Part shown: positions 17,076 through 26,166 of the stretch, one piece after another | How the letters are laid out: every line of letters begins with the position of its first letter | Numbering within the stretch: position 1 is the first letter of the stretch | Assembly (NCBI GenBank): GCA_963768765.1 | Contig: CAVYJK010000005.1 | Span: 23,921 to 87,920 of the forward strand | Length of the DNA: 64,000 nt | From: DASWLF01 sp963768765 | Lineage (GTDB): Bacteria > Desulfobacterota > Desulfobaccia > Desulfobaccales > 0-14-0-80-60-11 | Direction: 5' to 3' | Notes under the pieces: generated by a model | Told to the model about the DNA's origin: nothing | What the model saw: the letters and a program-made list of their open reading frames with translations, nothing else | Databases searched by the model: none | Program-made: the position numbers and the translations under genes

Positions 17076-20000
17076 ATGTCCACAGCCAAGAAGCTGGTGC
17101 CCTTCGCCCTTCTCATTTTCCTCCTGGTGGCGGTGGATCTATCCCGGGCCGCCCCGCCCCTGGCCGGCAAGCTCATTCTGGTGCAGGGAGAGGTGAGCGT
17201 CCGGCGGGCCGACGCCACCCAGTGGGAGGCCGCCCGGCTCAACCAGGAACTGTATGCCGGCGACGCGCTGCGAACTGGAACCGCCTCCCGGGCCGCCATT
17301 ATCTGCGTGGATGAGAGCCAGATCAAGCTGAATGAAAAAACCCTGTTAATCCTGAAAAGCGTGGCCCCCTCCCCCCGGCTTCTCCCCACCCCCATAGTCC
17401 CGGCGGCCCCCATGATGGCCCCTTCCAGCATCTACGAAGTGCCCGAAGGAGAGATCTGGCTGCGCAACAAACGGGAGAAGTTTCAGTTCGAACTGCAAAC
17501 CCCGGCGGCCCAGGCCACCATCCGGGGCACCGAGTTCAACATTCAGGTGGGTCCTGAAGGCGCCACCCGGATAACCCTGATGGAAGGCAACCTGTGCATC
17601 TCCAACGTGTACGGGGAGATCTGCCTGCGGCCCGGGGAGCAGGGCTTTGTGATTCCGGGGCGGGCTCCCACCAAGCAGATTCTGGTGCAGCCGGACGATG
17701 CCGTGCAGTGGTCCCTCTATTACCCGGGAATTTTCAGTTTCCGGGACTTGCCGTTGACCCCGCCGCCGGGGCTAACTCGCGCCCCTGCCGGACCACCCGC
17801 CCAGGCTGCCTTAATCCAACAGGCTGAGGCCGCCTATGACCAGGGACGCCTGGAGGAAGCCCGGGGCCTGGCCGAGACTGTTCTCCGGCAAGATCCCTTG
17901 AACGTCAGGGCCTTGACCCTAATGGGGTGGATCAGCCTGGAGAGGAATGCGCCTGAGGAAGCCCTGGATTACTTCTCCCGGGTGCGGGCCGTGGACGGGA
18001 TGGCCATCATCGGCCAGGCCCTTAGCCGTTATCGAATGGGGGACCAGGTGGGCGCCTATGAAAGCATGCAGCAAGCCTATGGGCTGCCTCCCTCCCCGGT
18101 GCTGGTGGGCATGACCGGCTATTTTGCCCTGCTGGCGGGCCGGGTGGAGCAAGCCAAGGCGGCGTTGGAAGACATCGTGCGGAAGGCCCCCGATGCCCCT
18201 TTGCCTCGGGCCCTCCTGACCCAGGTCTACCTGGTACAGAACCGCAAAGAGGCGGCCCAATCGGAAGCCGCAACCCTGGCCAGGTTTACCAACTCCCCCC
18301 TGGCCATGCTCACTGTAGCCCTGGTGAAGATGTCCGCCTTTGACCTCCCGGGAGCCACTCATTACCTGGAAAAGGCCATCTCCTTGGACCCCCGGTTTGT
18401 GGACGCTTATGTCTATCTGGCCAAGATCTGGCTGGGCTCCGAATACCTGGCCCGGGCCCGGCAAACCATAGAGAAGGCTCTGCGCCTGGCGCCCCGGGAC
18501 GGCACCGTGCTCAGCCTGGCCGGCTTTGTGCGCCTGGCCTACCGGGACTACGAGGGGGCCATGAAATTTTGGGACCAGGCCGTCAAAGCCAACCCCCGCC
18601 TGGGGGAGCCCCACCTGGGCCTGGCCATCTACTATTTTCGCCACCGCCGGTTCGACCAGGGGCTGGGTCAAATGTTGGAAGCCACCTTGCTGGAGCCGCG
18701 AGTCTCCCTTTACCAGAGTGAATTGGGAAAGGCGCTGTATCAGACCCGGGCCTTTGACCGGGCCCTGGAGGTCTTTGATTATGCCAAGACCCTGGACCCC
18801 CGGGACCCCACCCCCCATCTCTACAAAGGCATTGCCCTCTCGGACCTGAACCGCCCCGGGGAGGCGATCCAGGAGATCAACCAGTCCATCGCCCTGAATG
18901 ACAACACCGCCATCTTTCGGACCCGGCTGTCCCTGGACCGCGACCTGGCGGTGCGGAACTATGACCTGGCCCGGGCCTACGACCAGTTGGGTCTGAGGGA
19001 GTGGGGCTTCAGTAAGGCGGTCACCGCGGTAAAAAATGACCCTTATAACAGCTCGGCCCACCTCTTTCTGGAGAAGAGCTACTCCAAAACCCCTCAGGGG
19101 GTCTTTGCCGCAGTTACGGAAGACCTGTTCTTTCGCCTGCTATCTCCGGCCAATCAAAACACCTTTAGTAGCGTTCGTAATGATGACTACACCCCCATGT
19201 TCGAGATGCCTTATGGCCGGGTGCTGGCCCAGGGGGGGATCGGCACCTGGCAAAGTAAAAATTCCATTCAAGATCACTCCCTGGTGGCCTATGGCGGGCA
19301 GCCGGGGATGGGGTTCTGGCTGGAGGGCGATTATTTCGATGACCGGGGCATGCGGAACATCAATAACGATGTCAGAACTTACACCCCCATGGCTTGGCTC
19401 AAATGGGACCCCGCCGTGAGTAGTTCTCTCATGGGAACTTTTCAGTATCAAGATACGGAATGGGGGGACATCCTGTTCCCCAACGATTCTGCCTATAAGC
19501 CCCAACCGCATTTCCGAAACGCTCAAAGGTTCTGGCTCACCGAGCTGGGATACGTGCACCGCTTCAACCCCAAGGCTACCTTGCTGACTTACTTCACTTA
19601 TCAGAGATGGCAAAACCGCAGCCTGATCTCGCAACAACTGCCTCTTGACCCGGATACTACGCTGGATTTCATCAGCTCCGCTAAGGATGACCATGCCTTG
19701 GGCAACTTTCAGGCCCAGCAAAATCTGGTCTTAGGCGACCACAACCTGATCGGGGGCGTTGATTATTTCAGCGGGCGCCGCCATTACAAGGACCTGTTTA
19801 CCCAGACCATTTTATTCCAAGGGATGCCGGTCTTTACCGACATCTCCAGCCAGGGTTTCCGGCCGCCGGAATGGACCTACGGCTTTTATCTCCTGGATTA
19901 CTGGCGCCTGCACCCCAAGGTGTTGTTGGAATTGGGAGTGATCAAGGATTTCGCCAAGAACTCCCTGGCCGGGTTCAGCACCCCGCTTTACACTTCCCTG

Positions 20001-20723
20001 TGGAGCCCGCTGGCAGGGATCAACCTCTATCTCACCCCGCAGCACACCCTGCGCTTCGCGGTGCAGCGCCACCTGGTTAGCCACTTGGAATGGGGGGTGG
20101 CCTCCTTGCTGCCCACCGAGACCGCCGGTTTTCCCTGGCTCCTGACCACCTTCAATGGCACCGAGTCGCGTTCGGCCGGGGCTTCCTGGGAAGCCGAATG
20201 GAACAAGAAGACCTTTTCGGTTCTGCGGCTGGAGGCCCTGCGCCTGGCAGTCCCGAGCTATGACCCGGCCGGCGCCCGGGAGTGGCTGGGGTATAAAAGG
20301 TACGAGGCCTCTCTCATCCTCAATCGCATCCTCCTCACTTCCCTGGGCCTGTCGGCCGGGGTCCTGGGCAAGCGGGTGGTTCCCGATCCCAACCCCGAAT
20401 TCACCGAGCTCTCTTCGCCTTTTCAGGATTACTCGGAGTTCCGCACTTTCCTGGCCCTGGCTTTCTTGCACCATACCGGCTGGCAGGCCGGGGTCAAGAC
20501 CACCCTGGTGAACCAAAGTCTAAAAGACCGGGCGGACGACCTCTTTGGCTTGGTGGACCTGCGCTTCGGCAAGGAGTTTAACAATAAACGGGGCCTGGCG
20601 ACTCTGGAGATCACCAATCTCTTCAACCGCCGCTTCTTTGTGGCCCAAGAGCCCTTCAGATATATAGATGCTGACTTTTTCCCGGACCGGAGGATCATGT
20701 TTAAACTTGCCCTCTATTTCTGA
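17076..20723 (+). CDS. Large FecR domain, TPR and C-terminal beta-barrel outer membrane protein
   Basis: A 1215-residue protein. A signal peptide (residues 1-25) is followed by a FecR-like domain (about 35-215: GKLILVQGEVSVRR, GDALRTGTASRAAI, TIRGTEFNIQVG, TLMEGNLCISN). Residues 240-660 contain repeated TPR-like helices (for example AEAAYDQGRLEEARGLAETV, ALDYFSRVRAVDG, AIVLPDLNRPGEAIQEI-type). From about 700 a beta-strand-rich part with alternating aromatic residues ends in LALYF; the terminal Phe is typical of outer membrane barrels. AGGAGGGG precedes ATG 17076. Followed after ten bases by a CHASE2 cyclase gene. FecR and CHASE2-cyclase neighbours are often seen together; the link to a radical SAM pair is unusual. 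It may be a surface receptor or secretion component. Confidence 0.82.
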   Translation: MSTAKKLVPFALLIFLLVAVDLSRAAPPLAGKLILVQGEVSVRRADATQWEAARLNQELYAGDALRTGTASRAAIICVDESQIKLNEKTLLILKSVAPSPRLLPTPIVPAAPMMAPSSIYEVPEGEIWLRNKREKFQFELQTPAAQATIRGTEFNIQVGPEGATRITLMEGNLCISNVYGEICLRPGEQGFVIPGRAPTKQILVQPDDAVQWSLYYPGIFSFRDLPLTPPPGLTRAPAGPPAQAALIQQAEAAYDQGRLEEARGLAETVLRQDPLNVRALTLMGWISLERNAPEEALDYFSRVRAVDGMAIIGQALSRYRMGDQVGAYESMQQAYGLPPSPVLVGMTGYFALLAGRVEQAKAALEDIVRKAPDAPLPRALLTQVYLVQNRKEAAQSEAATLARFTNSPLAMLTVALVKMSAFDLPGATHYLEKAISLDPRFVDAYVYLAKIWLGSEYLARARQTIEKALRLAPRDGTVLSLAGFVRLAYRDYEGAMKFWDQAVKANPRLGEPHLGLAIYYFRHRRFDQGLGQMLEATLLEPRVSLYQSELGKALYQTRAFDRALEVFDYAKTLDPRDPTPHLYKGIALSDLNRPGEAIQEINQSIALNDNTAIFRTRLSLDRDLAVRNYDLARAYDQLGLREWGFSKAVTAVKNDPYNSSAHLFLEKSYSKTPQGVFAAVTEDLFFRLLSPANQNTFSSVRNDDYTPMFEMPYGRVLAQGGIGTWQSKNSIQDHSLVAYGGQPGMGFWLEGDYFDDRGMRNINNDVRTYTPMAWLKWDPAVSSSLMGTFQYQDTEWGDILFPNDSAYKPQPHFRNAQRFWLTELGYVHRFNPKATLLTYFTYQRWQNRSLISQQLPLDPDTTLDFISSAKDDHALGNFQAQQNLVLGDHNLIGGVDYFSGRRHYKDLFTQTILFQGMPVFTDISSQGFRPPEWTYGFYLLDYWRLHPKVLLELGVIKDFAKNSLAGFSTPLYTSLWSPLAGINLYLTPQHTLRFAVQRHLVSHLEWGVASLLPTETAGFPWLLTTFNGTESRSAGASWEAEWNKKTFSVLRLEALRLAVPSYDPAGAREWLGYKRYEASLILNRILLTSLGLSAGVLGKRVVPDPNPEFTELSSPFQDYSEFRTFLALAFLHHTGWQAGVKTTLVNQSLKDRADDLFGLVDLRFGKEFNNKRGLATLEITNLFNRRFFVAQEPFRYIDADFFPDRRIMFKLALYF

Positions 20724-20733
20724 TACCCACCCC

Positions 20734-22713
20734 ATGCCCCACTCTTTTCGACGCGCCGCGCTCTTCGGTTTGCTGGCCTTTGGGTTGATCACTCTGTTGG
20801 GCTTTCTGACCTCGGGCCAAAATCTGGAAAACCTGGCCCTGGACCTGGGTTATCAACTGCGGCCGGTGGAGCCGCCACCCCCCGGACTGCTCATCGTTGG
20901 CATCGACGAGGCCTCCTTTCAGGAGCTGCGCCGCCCCTGGCCCTGGCCCCGCCGGTTCCATGCCGAATTGATCAACAGACTGGCCAAGGCCGGCGCCCGC
21001 CTCATCATCTTCGACGTCCTCTTTGCCGACCCTACCGACTCGGAGGATGACGAGATTTTTGCTCAGGCGATGCGCCGGGCCGGGAACGTGATTCTGGCCC
21101 GCACCATAGAAACTTCGGAAGAGCCGCGATTTTCGCGGCAGATGGTGGTGGATCCCCTAAAAAGGTTTGGCCAGTCAGCCGCGGGGGTGGCCTTGCTCAT
21201 GGTTACCCCGGATGCCGATGGAGTGGTGCGCCGTTTCCGCCTCCACCTGGGCGGCCTGGAGACCTTAGCGGCGCTAGTGATTCGGAGGCTTCGCCCCCAG
21301 TCCGCCTTACCGGACGATTTTTCCGGGTTGATCCATTACCTGGGGCCCCCCGGCAGCATCGAGACGGTCTCTTATTATCAGTTATTGGACTCGGACCAGC
21401 CTTTACCGGCGGCAAAGATTCATGACCGCATCGTTCTGGTGGGCCGCCTGCTGGAGACCTCCTTTGAACCCCTGGCCAAAATTGACGCCTTCTACACCCC
21501 CTTCTTTGCCGGCAGCCGGCTGCACATGTCGGGAGTGGAAATCCAGGGACATATAATTAATACCCTCTTGCAAGGCAATTGGGGGCGAGAACTTTCCTGG
21601 CCTTTGCGGCTGGTGCTTTATTTCTTTGTTCTCTTGCCTTTTAGCCTCCTGGTAACTCGGCTCTCCCCGCTGTCCGGTTCAGTTGCCCTGGGTGGGTCGG
21701 TGTTATTGCTGGGCGGGACTTCCTTTCTCCTCTTCCGGACTCAAAATCTCTGGGTTCCGCCGACCCTGCTCTCCCTGGGTTTGCTCACGATCTACGTTGG
21801 CAGCATGGTTGATTACTTCTTTCGGGAAGTACGGGAAAAACGCTGGCTGCGGCAGGCCTTCAGTCGGTATGTCTCCCCTTCTCTGGTGGAGAATATTGTT
21901 TCCCACCCGGAGCGCCTGGAATTGGGCGGAGAGGAAGTCGAGGTTACCGTTCTCTTTGCGGATATTGAAAACTTTACGGCCATATCTGAGGACATGACCC
22001 CCAGGGAACTGATTCTTATCCTGGATGAATATTTTGACACCCTGACGCAGATTATCTTGGATCAGCAAGGAACGGTGGACAAATATATCGGGGATGCCCT
22101 GATGTGCTTTTGGGGCGCGCCCCTTCCCATGCCGGACCATGCGGTCAGAGCCTGCCGCGCCTCCCTGGAGATTAAGGTGGCCATCCAAGACCTTCAACAA
22201 TCTTTTCGGGAGCGAGGACTGCCTCAGTTATCAGTACGACTGGGGATTAACTCGGGATTGGTGGTGGCCGGTAATATCGGTTCCCGGGAACGTTTCAATT
22301 ACACCGTTATGGGTGATACCGTTAATCTGGCGGCCCGATTGGAAAAGGCCAATAAGTATTACGGGAGCAAGATTCTTCTCAGTGAAGCCACCCATAACCT
22401 GGTGGGCAACACCTTCATGGCGCGGGAACTGGACCACATTTTGGTAAAGGGGCGGGTCCGGTCGGTAGATGTCTATGAGTTGCTGGACTACCTTCCTGCC
22501 GCAGGCCTTCCAGTCTGGCTACAACAATTTGCGGACGGCCTCGCCGCTTATCGCCGCCGGGAGTGGGCCCAAGCCCTGGACCGATTTAAGGAAGTCCTCA
22601 AGCTAAGGCCTGACGATATTCCGGCAAAGTTGTATCATGGGCGCTGCTTTCATTATCTAAAACACCCGCCGCCTCCGGATTGGCAAGGAATTCATTCCCT
22701 GGGAGTCAAATAG
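20734..22713 (+). CDS. CHASE2-domain adenylate/guanylate cyclase
   Basis: A protein of about 659 residues: N-terminal TM helix, periplasmic CHASE2 domain (about 30-295: LLIVGIDEASFQELRRPWPW, ARLIIFDVLFADPTDSEDD), three TM helices (about 300-385), then a class III cyclase domain (about 420-600) with VTVLFADIENFTAISEDM (metal-binding Asp) and VDKYIGDALMCFWGAPLPMP, and the conserved NYTVMGDTVNLAARLE. A TPR-like C-terminal tail follows. It should make cAMP in response to a periplasmic signal. ATG 20734 lies ten bases after the upstream stop; in-frame upstream starts inside the previous gene are possible because no good ribosome-binding site is visible. It is probably one transcription unit with the FecR protein. 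Confidence 0.9.
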   Translation: MPHSFRRAALFGLLAFGLITLLGFLTSGQNLENLALDLGYQLRPVEPPPPGLLIVGIDEASFQELRRPWPWPRRFHAELINRLAKAGARLIIFDVLFADPTDSEDDEIFAQAMRRAGNVILARTIETSEEPRFSRQMVVDPLKRFGQSAAGVALLMVTPDADGVVRRFRLHLGGLETLAALVIRRLRPQSALPDDFSGLIHYLGPPGSIETVSYYQLLDSDQPLPAAKIHDRIVLVGRLLETSFEPLAKIDAFYTPFFAGSRLHMSGVEIQGHIINTLLQGNWGRELSWPLRLVLYFFVLLPFSLLVTRLSPLSGSVALGGSVLLLGGTSFLLFRTQNLWVPPTLLSLGLLTIYVGSMVDYFFREVREKRWLRQAFSRYVSPSLVENIVSHPERLELGGEEVEVTVLFADIENFTAISEDMTPRELILILDEYFDTLTQIILDQQGTVDKYIGDALMCFWGAPLPMPDHAVRACRASLEIKVAIQDLQQSFRERGLPQLSVRLGINSGLVVAGNIGSRERFNYTVMGDTVNLAARLEKANKYYGSKILLSEATHNLVGNTFMARELDHILVKGRVRSVDVYELLDYLPAAGLPVWLQQFADGLAAYRRREWAQALDRFKEVLKLRPDDIPAKLYHGRCFHYLKHPPPPDWQGIHSLGVK

Positions 22714-22864
22714 TAAGTGCCGGGAAGTAGCCGCAAGACTGGCAAATCCCTTGGTTTAGCCCTACCACAGCGGTCCGGTTGAATTCCATCAACTGCCGCA
22801 CTACTTGTTGCTGCTGCATTTTCATCCCCCGAGAGTTCTGGACCGGGTCCACCGAAGGGGAGAC

Positions 22865-23161
22865 TCAGGCGCTTTTGCCTTTTTCGGCTTTTTCAGGCTT
22901 ATCGGCCTCGCTGAAGAAGGATTCCACCCGTTTAAAGTTGTCGTCCACCGCCTTTTTAAATTCTTCGCAGCCCCTTTTGTAGGCCTTGTTCCACTCATTC
23001 AGGGCCTTCTTCCATTCTTCGGGAACACCGGTGGTTTGAGCCAGGAACAGGCTGTTCATGCGCTCCATTTGCTCCTGCATCATCAGCATCGCCGCGAAGG
23101 AGTTGTCAAAGGTGGTTTTGTAGAAGTCGATCATTTGCTTCATCATCTTGCGGGGTTCCAT
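22865..23161 (-). CDS. Phasin-like small helical protein
   Basis: A 98-residue amphipathic helical protein (MEPRKMMKQMIDFYKTTFDN ... KGCEEFKKAVDDNFKRVESFF-type pattern). The FYK..FDN..A....QEQMER core and Lys/Glu-rich tail resemble phasins, which coat polyhydroxyalkanoate granules. AGGAGG precedes ATG 23161. It is 54 bases downstream of the 4-hydroxybutyryl-CoA dehydratase-like gene on the same strand, so the two probably form an operon. A chaperone-like or scaffold role around that enzyme is an alternative, since no PHA synthase is in the window. Confidence 0.6.
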   Translation of the reverse strand: MEPRKMMKQMIDFYKTTFDNSFAAMLMMQEQMERMNSLFLAQTTGVPEEWKKALNEWNKAYKRGCEEFKKAVDDNFKRVESFFSEADKPEKAEKGKSA

Positions 23162-23215
23162 GTCACAAAAACCTCCTGAAGGTTAGTTGCCATATCTCTT
23201 CCCCATCCGGGGAGG

Positions 23216-24694
23216 TCAGCCGCCGCGATCCTGCTTCTCTTTTTCCTGGAGATTCAAGGTTCTTCTTACCAGTTCCTTCTCATGCTCAAAATTTACCGTC
23301 CTTTGGATGGCGATCTTTTGGGTCATGGGCGGTCCGGCGCCATGCCAGGTCGCCACTCCGTGCTGACCTGCCGTCCAGTGTTGCAAAAGTTTATGCACTT
23401 TCAGGATGTTGGCGGTAGGTTCATCCGACCCGAAGCTGTAGAATTCCTCCACAAACCCTTGGACTTCGGGATTGGTCAGCTCTTTCAGCGAGGGCAAGGT
23501 GACGATCAGTCCTCCGCCGATGTCTCCCGCCAGGGCCATCACTCGCCAAAAGGCCTGGCAAATGTTCAGCTTGGCCACATTCCCCATGAGTTCATCCGGC
23601 AAGAAGACCCCGGAACCCGGCGGCTCTTCCTTACCCTGGTGGGCGGCCGCCAGACCACAAGCCCGGCCGGTCTCCCGCAAAACCACCATCTCCGTCAATT
23701 GCTCGTTGATGTGAGCCGCCTTATCCAGGCCTTTGTATTCTTGAATCAGTTTGGCGGCCCCGATAATCTGATTCATGAAGCCAACCTTGCAGGTACCGCC
23801 GCAAGTCATGCGATGGGTTCTGGCAAAGCGGCTGACCAGCTTGCCGGAATACTTGAACTCCCCGCAGTGGAAAACTCTTTCCCACGGAACCAAGACATTA
23901 TCAAAGATGACCATGGCGGTTTCGCGCTGGCCAAATACCGGATTGCCCAGTTCCCCCAAATCCTCGGCCAGATCCCGCTCCGCCGAATAAGGGGAATACT
24001 GGCAGACATAGGTGATTCCCTGGGCATCGGTGGGCGTGGCAAAGGCCACGGCATAGTCGGCTTCAGCTTCGGAACGGGCCCCCTGGGGGAGAACCACCAG
24101 TTCATGGGAGGCGTAGGCGCCGCTGATGTTGATCTTGGCCCCCCGCACCACAATGCCCTTGGCGTTCTTATCCACAATCTTTAAAGCGAGATACGGGTCA
24201 GGCCAATCCAGGATCTTCTTGCTCCGGCTTCCCCGGGGCTCGGTCAGGGCGCCGGCCACGGATAGGTCTTTTTTCTGCACCGTCTTGAGGAATTCCAGGA
24301 ACCGTGGCTGATATTCGGTCCCCAGGTCCCGGTCCATCTCCCAGGTGGTGCTGGCCAGGGCATGAAAGGCATCGTAGCCCACACACCGGTAAATGCAGGT
24401 CCCCAACATTTCTGCCGTAAAGGTCCCCGCTTCGGCCTTTTTAACCAAATCCTCTAGGCTGGTGCTTACATAGGTGTAGCGATTCACCCATTCGCCCACC
24501 AGCGGCGAATAGCAAGTCATAATGTCCTTATACCTCGGGTCCAGCGCCCAGGCATAACTGGCCTTATTGGCCTCTACCACGGTCCGGGTGTTTTTATTTT
24601 TAAGGATGTGGCGCACCCGCTTCCCGTTCATAAAAACCCTGGGTTTCAGAGCTTTCAGGCTGGCTTCGAACTGCTCCGGCGTCATCAGGGCCAT
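23216..24694 (-). CDS. 4-hydroxybutyryl-CoA dehydratase-like [4Fe-4S]/FAD enzyme
   Basis: A 492-residue member of the HpaB/AbfD flavoprotein family. The dehydratase-type cluster cysteines C100-x3-C104 (GTCIYRC) match the C99/C103 pair of clostridial AbfD, and E258 matches E257. The third region reads RTHRMTCGGTCKVGFMN with H294, C298 and C302; in AbfD the ligands are H292 and C299, seven apart, whereas here His to the last Cys is eight, and an additional Cys is present. Oxygen-dependent HpaB enzymes lack these cysteines, and an anaerobe would not use them. The likely reaction is 4-hydroxybutyryl-CoA to crotonyl-CoA (or vinylacetyl-CoA isomerisation), but the shifted spacing means another hydroxyacyl-CoA substrate is possible. 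GGAGGAGG precedes ATG 24694. Confidence 0.8.
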   Translation of the reverse strand: MALMTPEQFEASLKALKPRVFMNGKRVRHILKNKNTRTVVEANKASYAWALDPRYKDIMTCYSPLVGEWVNRYTYVSTSLEDLVKKAEAGTFTAEMLGTCIYRCVGYDAFHALASTTWEMDRDLGTEYQPRFLEFLKTVQKKDLSVAGALTEPRGSRSKKILDWPDPYLALKIVDKNAKGIVVRGAKINISGAYASHELVVLPQGARSEAEADYAVAFATPTDAQGITYVCQYSPYSAERDLAEDLGELGNPVFGQRETAMVIFDNVLVPWERVFHCGEFKYSGKLVSRFARTHRMTCGGTCKVGFMNQIIGAAKLIQEYKGLDKAAHINEQLTEMVVLRETGRACGLAAAHQGKEEPPGSGVFLPDELMGNVAKLNICQAFWRVMALAGDIGGGLIVTLPSLKELTNPEVQGFVEEFYSFGSDEPTANILKVHKLLQHWTAGQHGVATWHGAGPPMTQKIAIQRTVNFEHEKELVRRTLNLQEKEKQDRGG

Positions 24695-24814
24695 TTATCG
24701 TTCCTCCTCCATGGACCTTGGCTTCTAAATAAAGTTATCACGGGTCTTCCGGCGTCGCCAGGCTAGATGTTTGGATGAATTGAGAGCCCTGAAAAAGGCT
24801 TAGTCAAAGTGGGA

Positions 24815-24945
24815 AGGCTTTAATAATCCCCTTAATCTTCCTTTAGGAAAGGGGGACTTTAAAAGAGTTTTCCCTGATTAATCAAGGGGTTTTTCTTTGA
24901 TTACCCCCTTTTTTAAGGGGGGCCAGGGGGGATTAAAAGACCCTT
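24815..24945. repeat. Palindromic cassette copy
   Basis: An intergenic segment with opposing C-rich and G-rich runs: CCTTTAGGAAAGGGGG followed by CCCCCTTTTTTAAGGGGGG and CCAGGGGGGATT. The same core appears near 12152, 36395 and 39756. It lies in the 620-base gap upstream of both the dehydratase (minus) and the 3-hydroxyacyl-CoA dehydrogenase (plus); no gene was seen in the rest of the gap apart from the repeat at 25172. Confidence 0.6.
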
Positions 24946-25171
24946 CATCTGGGAAAAGATTGACTTGGGCACTTTCGCAGAGGTCTCGAATTATCTGGAG
25001 TTTAAATCCAGTTCGCAGCGCCAGTCAATATGGCCTCGCCAAATGATACTTCAGGTTATCCGACCCCGGGTTCTCCCCTCCAAAGAGGCGCTGGGTGATA
25101 GAGTTGACTTTTATTTATTTCTGAGTAATTTTAAGTCTAAAGGCAGGAATGTTCAGAAGAAAGTCTAGAAG

Positions 25172-25257
25172 CCATTTCAAAACCTAATTTTCCTGTCACC
25201 CTGAGCGCAGCGAAGGGTCTAGGTCTTTGGATTGACTAGATTCTTCGCGGCGCTCAG
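25172..25257. repeat. Dispersed inverted-repeat element, family A (truncated copy)
   Basis: CATTTCAAAACC, then TGTCACCCTGAGCGCAGCGA and GGGTCTAGGT, then TAGATTCTTCGCGGCGCTCA. The two GC-rich arms are inverted copies of each other. The same arms occur at 31321-31441 and at 36262-36587. The right outer end is missing here. Confidence 0.65.
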
Positions 25258-25314
25258 GCCTGGCCCTCCGCTTTCAACGGGGCAAACGGTTAAGCGAAAG
25301 GAGAGGCGCGGAAG

Positions 25315-26166
25315 ATGCAAGTCAAAACCGTGGGAGTCGTAGGCGCCGGTCTGATGGGAAACGGGATCGCCCAGGTGGCGGCCATGAGCGGCCTTGAGGT
25401 GATCATGAGCGATATCAAAGAGGAATTGGTCCATCGGGGCTTGCAGCACATCAAGAAGATCCTGACCAGAAACGTCGAAAAGGGCAAGATGGGTCCCGAG
25501 GACAAGGATGCAGCTCTCAACCGCATCAAGACCACGGTAGCTATCCAGGATATGGCCGCGGCGGATTTTGTGGTAGAGGCGGCCACGGAGAACGAGCCTT
25601 TAAAGTTTCGCATCTTCCATGACCTGGATGCCATCTGTGGGCCTCAAGTGGTTCTGGCGAGCAACACCTCCTCCATTCCCATCGGCCGCATCGCCGCACA
25701 AACTAAAAGGCCGGACAAGATCATCGGCATGCACTTCATGAACCCCGTTCCGGTTATGGAACTGGTGGAGCTGATTCGGGCTCTGACCACGTCGGATGAG
25801 ACCTTTAAACTGACGTGGGATCTCTCCCTCAAGCTCGGCAAGACCCCGGCGGAATCCAGCGATTATCCCGGTTTCATTGCCAATCGGATCCTCATGCCCA
25901 TGATCAATGAAGCGGTGTATTGCCTCTATCACGGAGTGGGCACCCGGGACAACATCGACACGGTGATGCGGCTCGGCATGAACCATCCCCTGGGCCCGCT
26001 GGCGTTGGCGGACCTCATCGGGCTGGATACCTGCCTGGCCATCATGGAAACCTTGGTTAACGGGTTTTGCGATTCCAAATACCGGCCCTGTCCGCTCCTG
26101 CGAAGATACGTGGAAGCCGGCTGGCTGGGCCGGAAAACCGGACGGGGATTCTACGAGTACCACTAG
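25315..26166 (+). CDS. 3-hydroxyacyl-CoA (3-hydroxybutyryl-CoA) dehydrogenase
   Basis: A 283-residue short-chain dehydrogenase of the Hbd type with the NAD-binding VVGAGLMGNGIAQ near the N-terminus, EAATENEPLKFRIF, SNTSSIPIGRIA, and the catalytic His-Glu region MHFMNPVPVMELVELI. DYPGFIANRILMPMINEAV and HPLGPLALADLIGLD complete the C-terminal domain. Length is normal for single-domain 3-hydroxybutyryl-CoA dehydrogenases. It oxidises 3-hydroxybutyryl-CoA to acetoacetyl-CoA with NAD. GGAGAG lies before ATG 25315. It faces the dehydratase gene divergently and is followed by two CoA-transferase genes. Confidence 0.95.
   Translation: MQVKTVGVVGAGLMGNGIAQVAAMSGLEVIMSDIKEELVHRGLQHIKKILTRNVEKGKMGPEDKDAALNRIKTTVAIQDMAAADFVVEAATENEPLKFRIFHDLDAICGPQVVLASNTSSIPIGRIAAQTKRPDKIIGMHFMNPVPVMELVELIRALTTSDETFKLTWDLSLKLGKTPAESSDYPGFIANRILMPMINEAVYCLYHGVGTRDNIDTVMRLGMNHPLGPLALADLIGLDTCLAIMETLVNGFCDSKYRPCPLLRRYVEAGWLGRKTGRGFYEYH

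Noticed and set aside
17919..19061. 380-codon minus-strand frame opposite the FecR-TPR gene
   Set aside because: Antisense shadow without any motif; the plus-strand TPR reading is clear.
23216..24694. Annotation as 4-hydroxyphenylacetate 3-monooxygenase
   Set aside because: The cluster-type cysteines C100/C104 and anaerobic context fit the dehydratase branch; a flavin monooxygenase needs oxygen.
24995..25024. T-arm-like hairpin CTGGAGTTTAAATCCAG followed by GCGCCA
   Set aside because: The loop does not match the tRNA T-loop consensus and no acceptor or anticodon arms pair; an attachment-site reading lacks an integrase.
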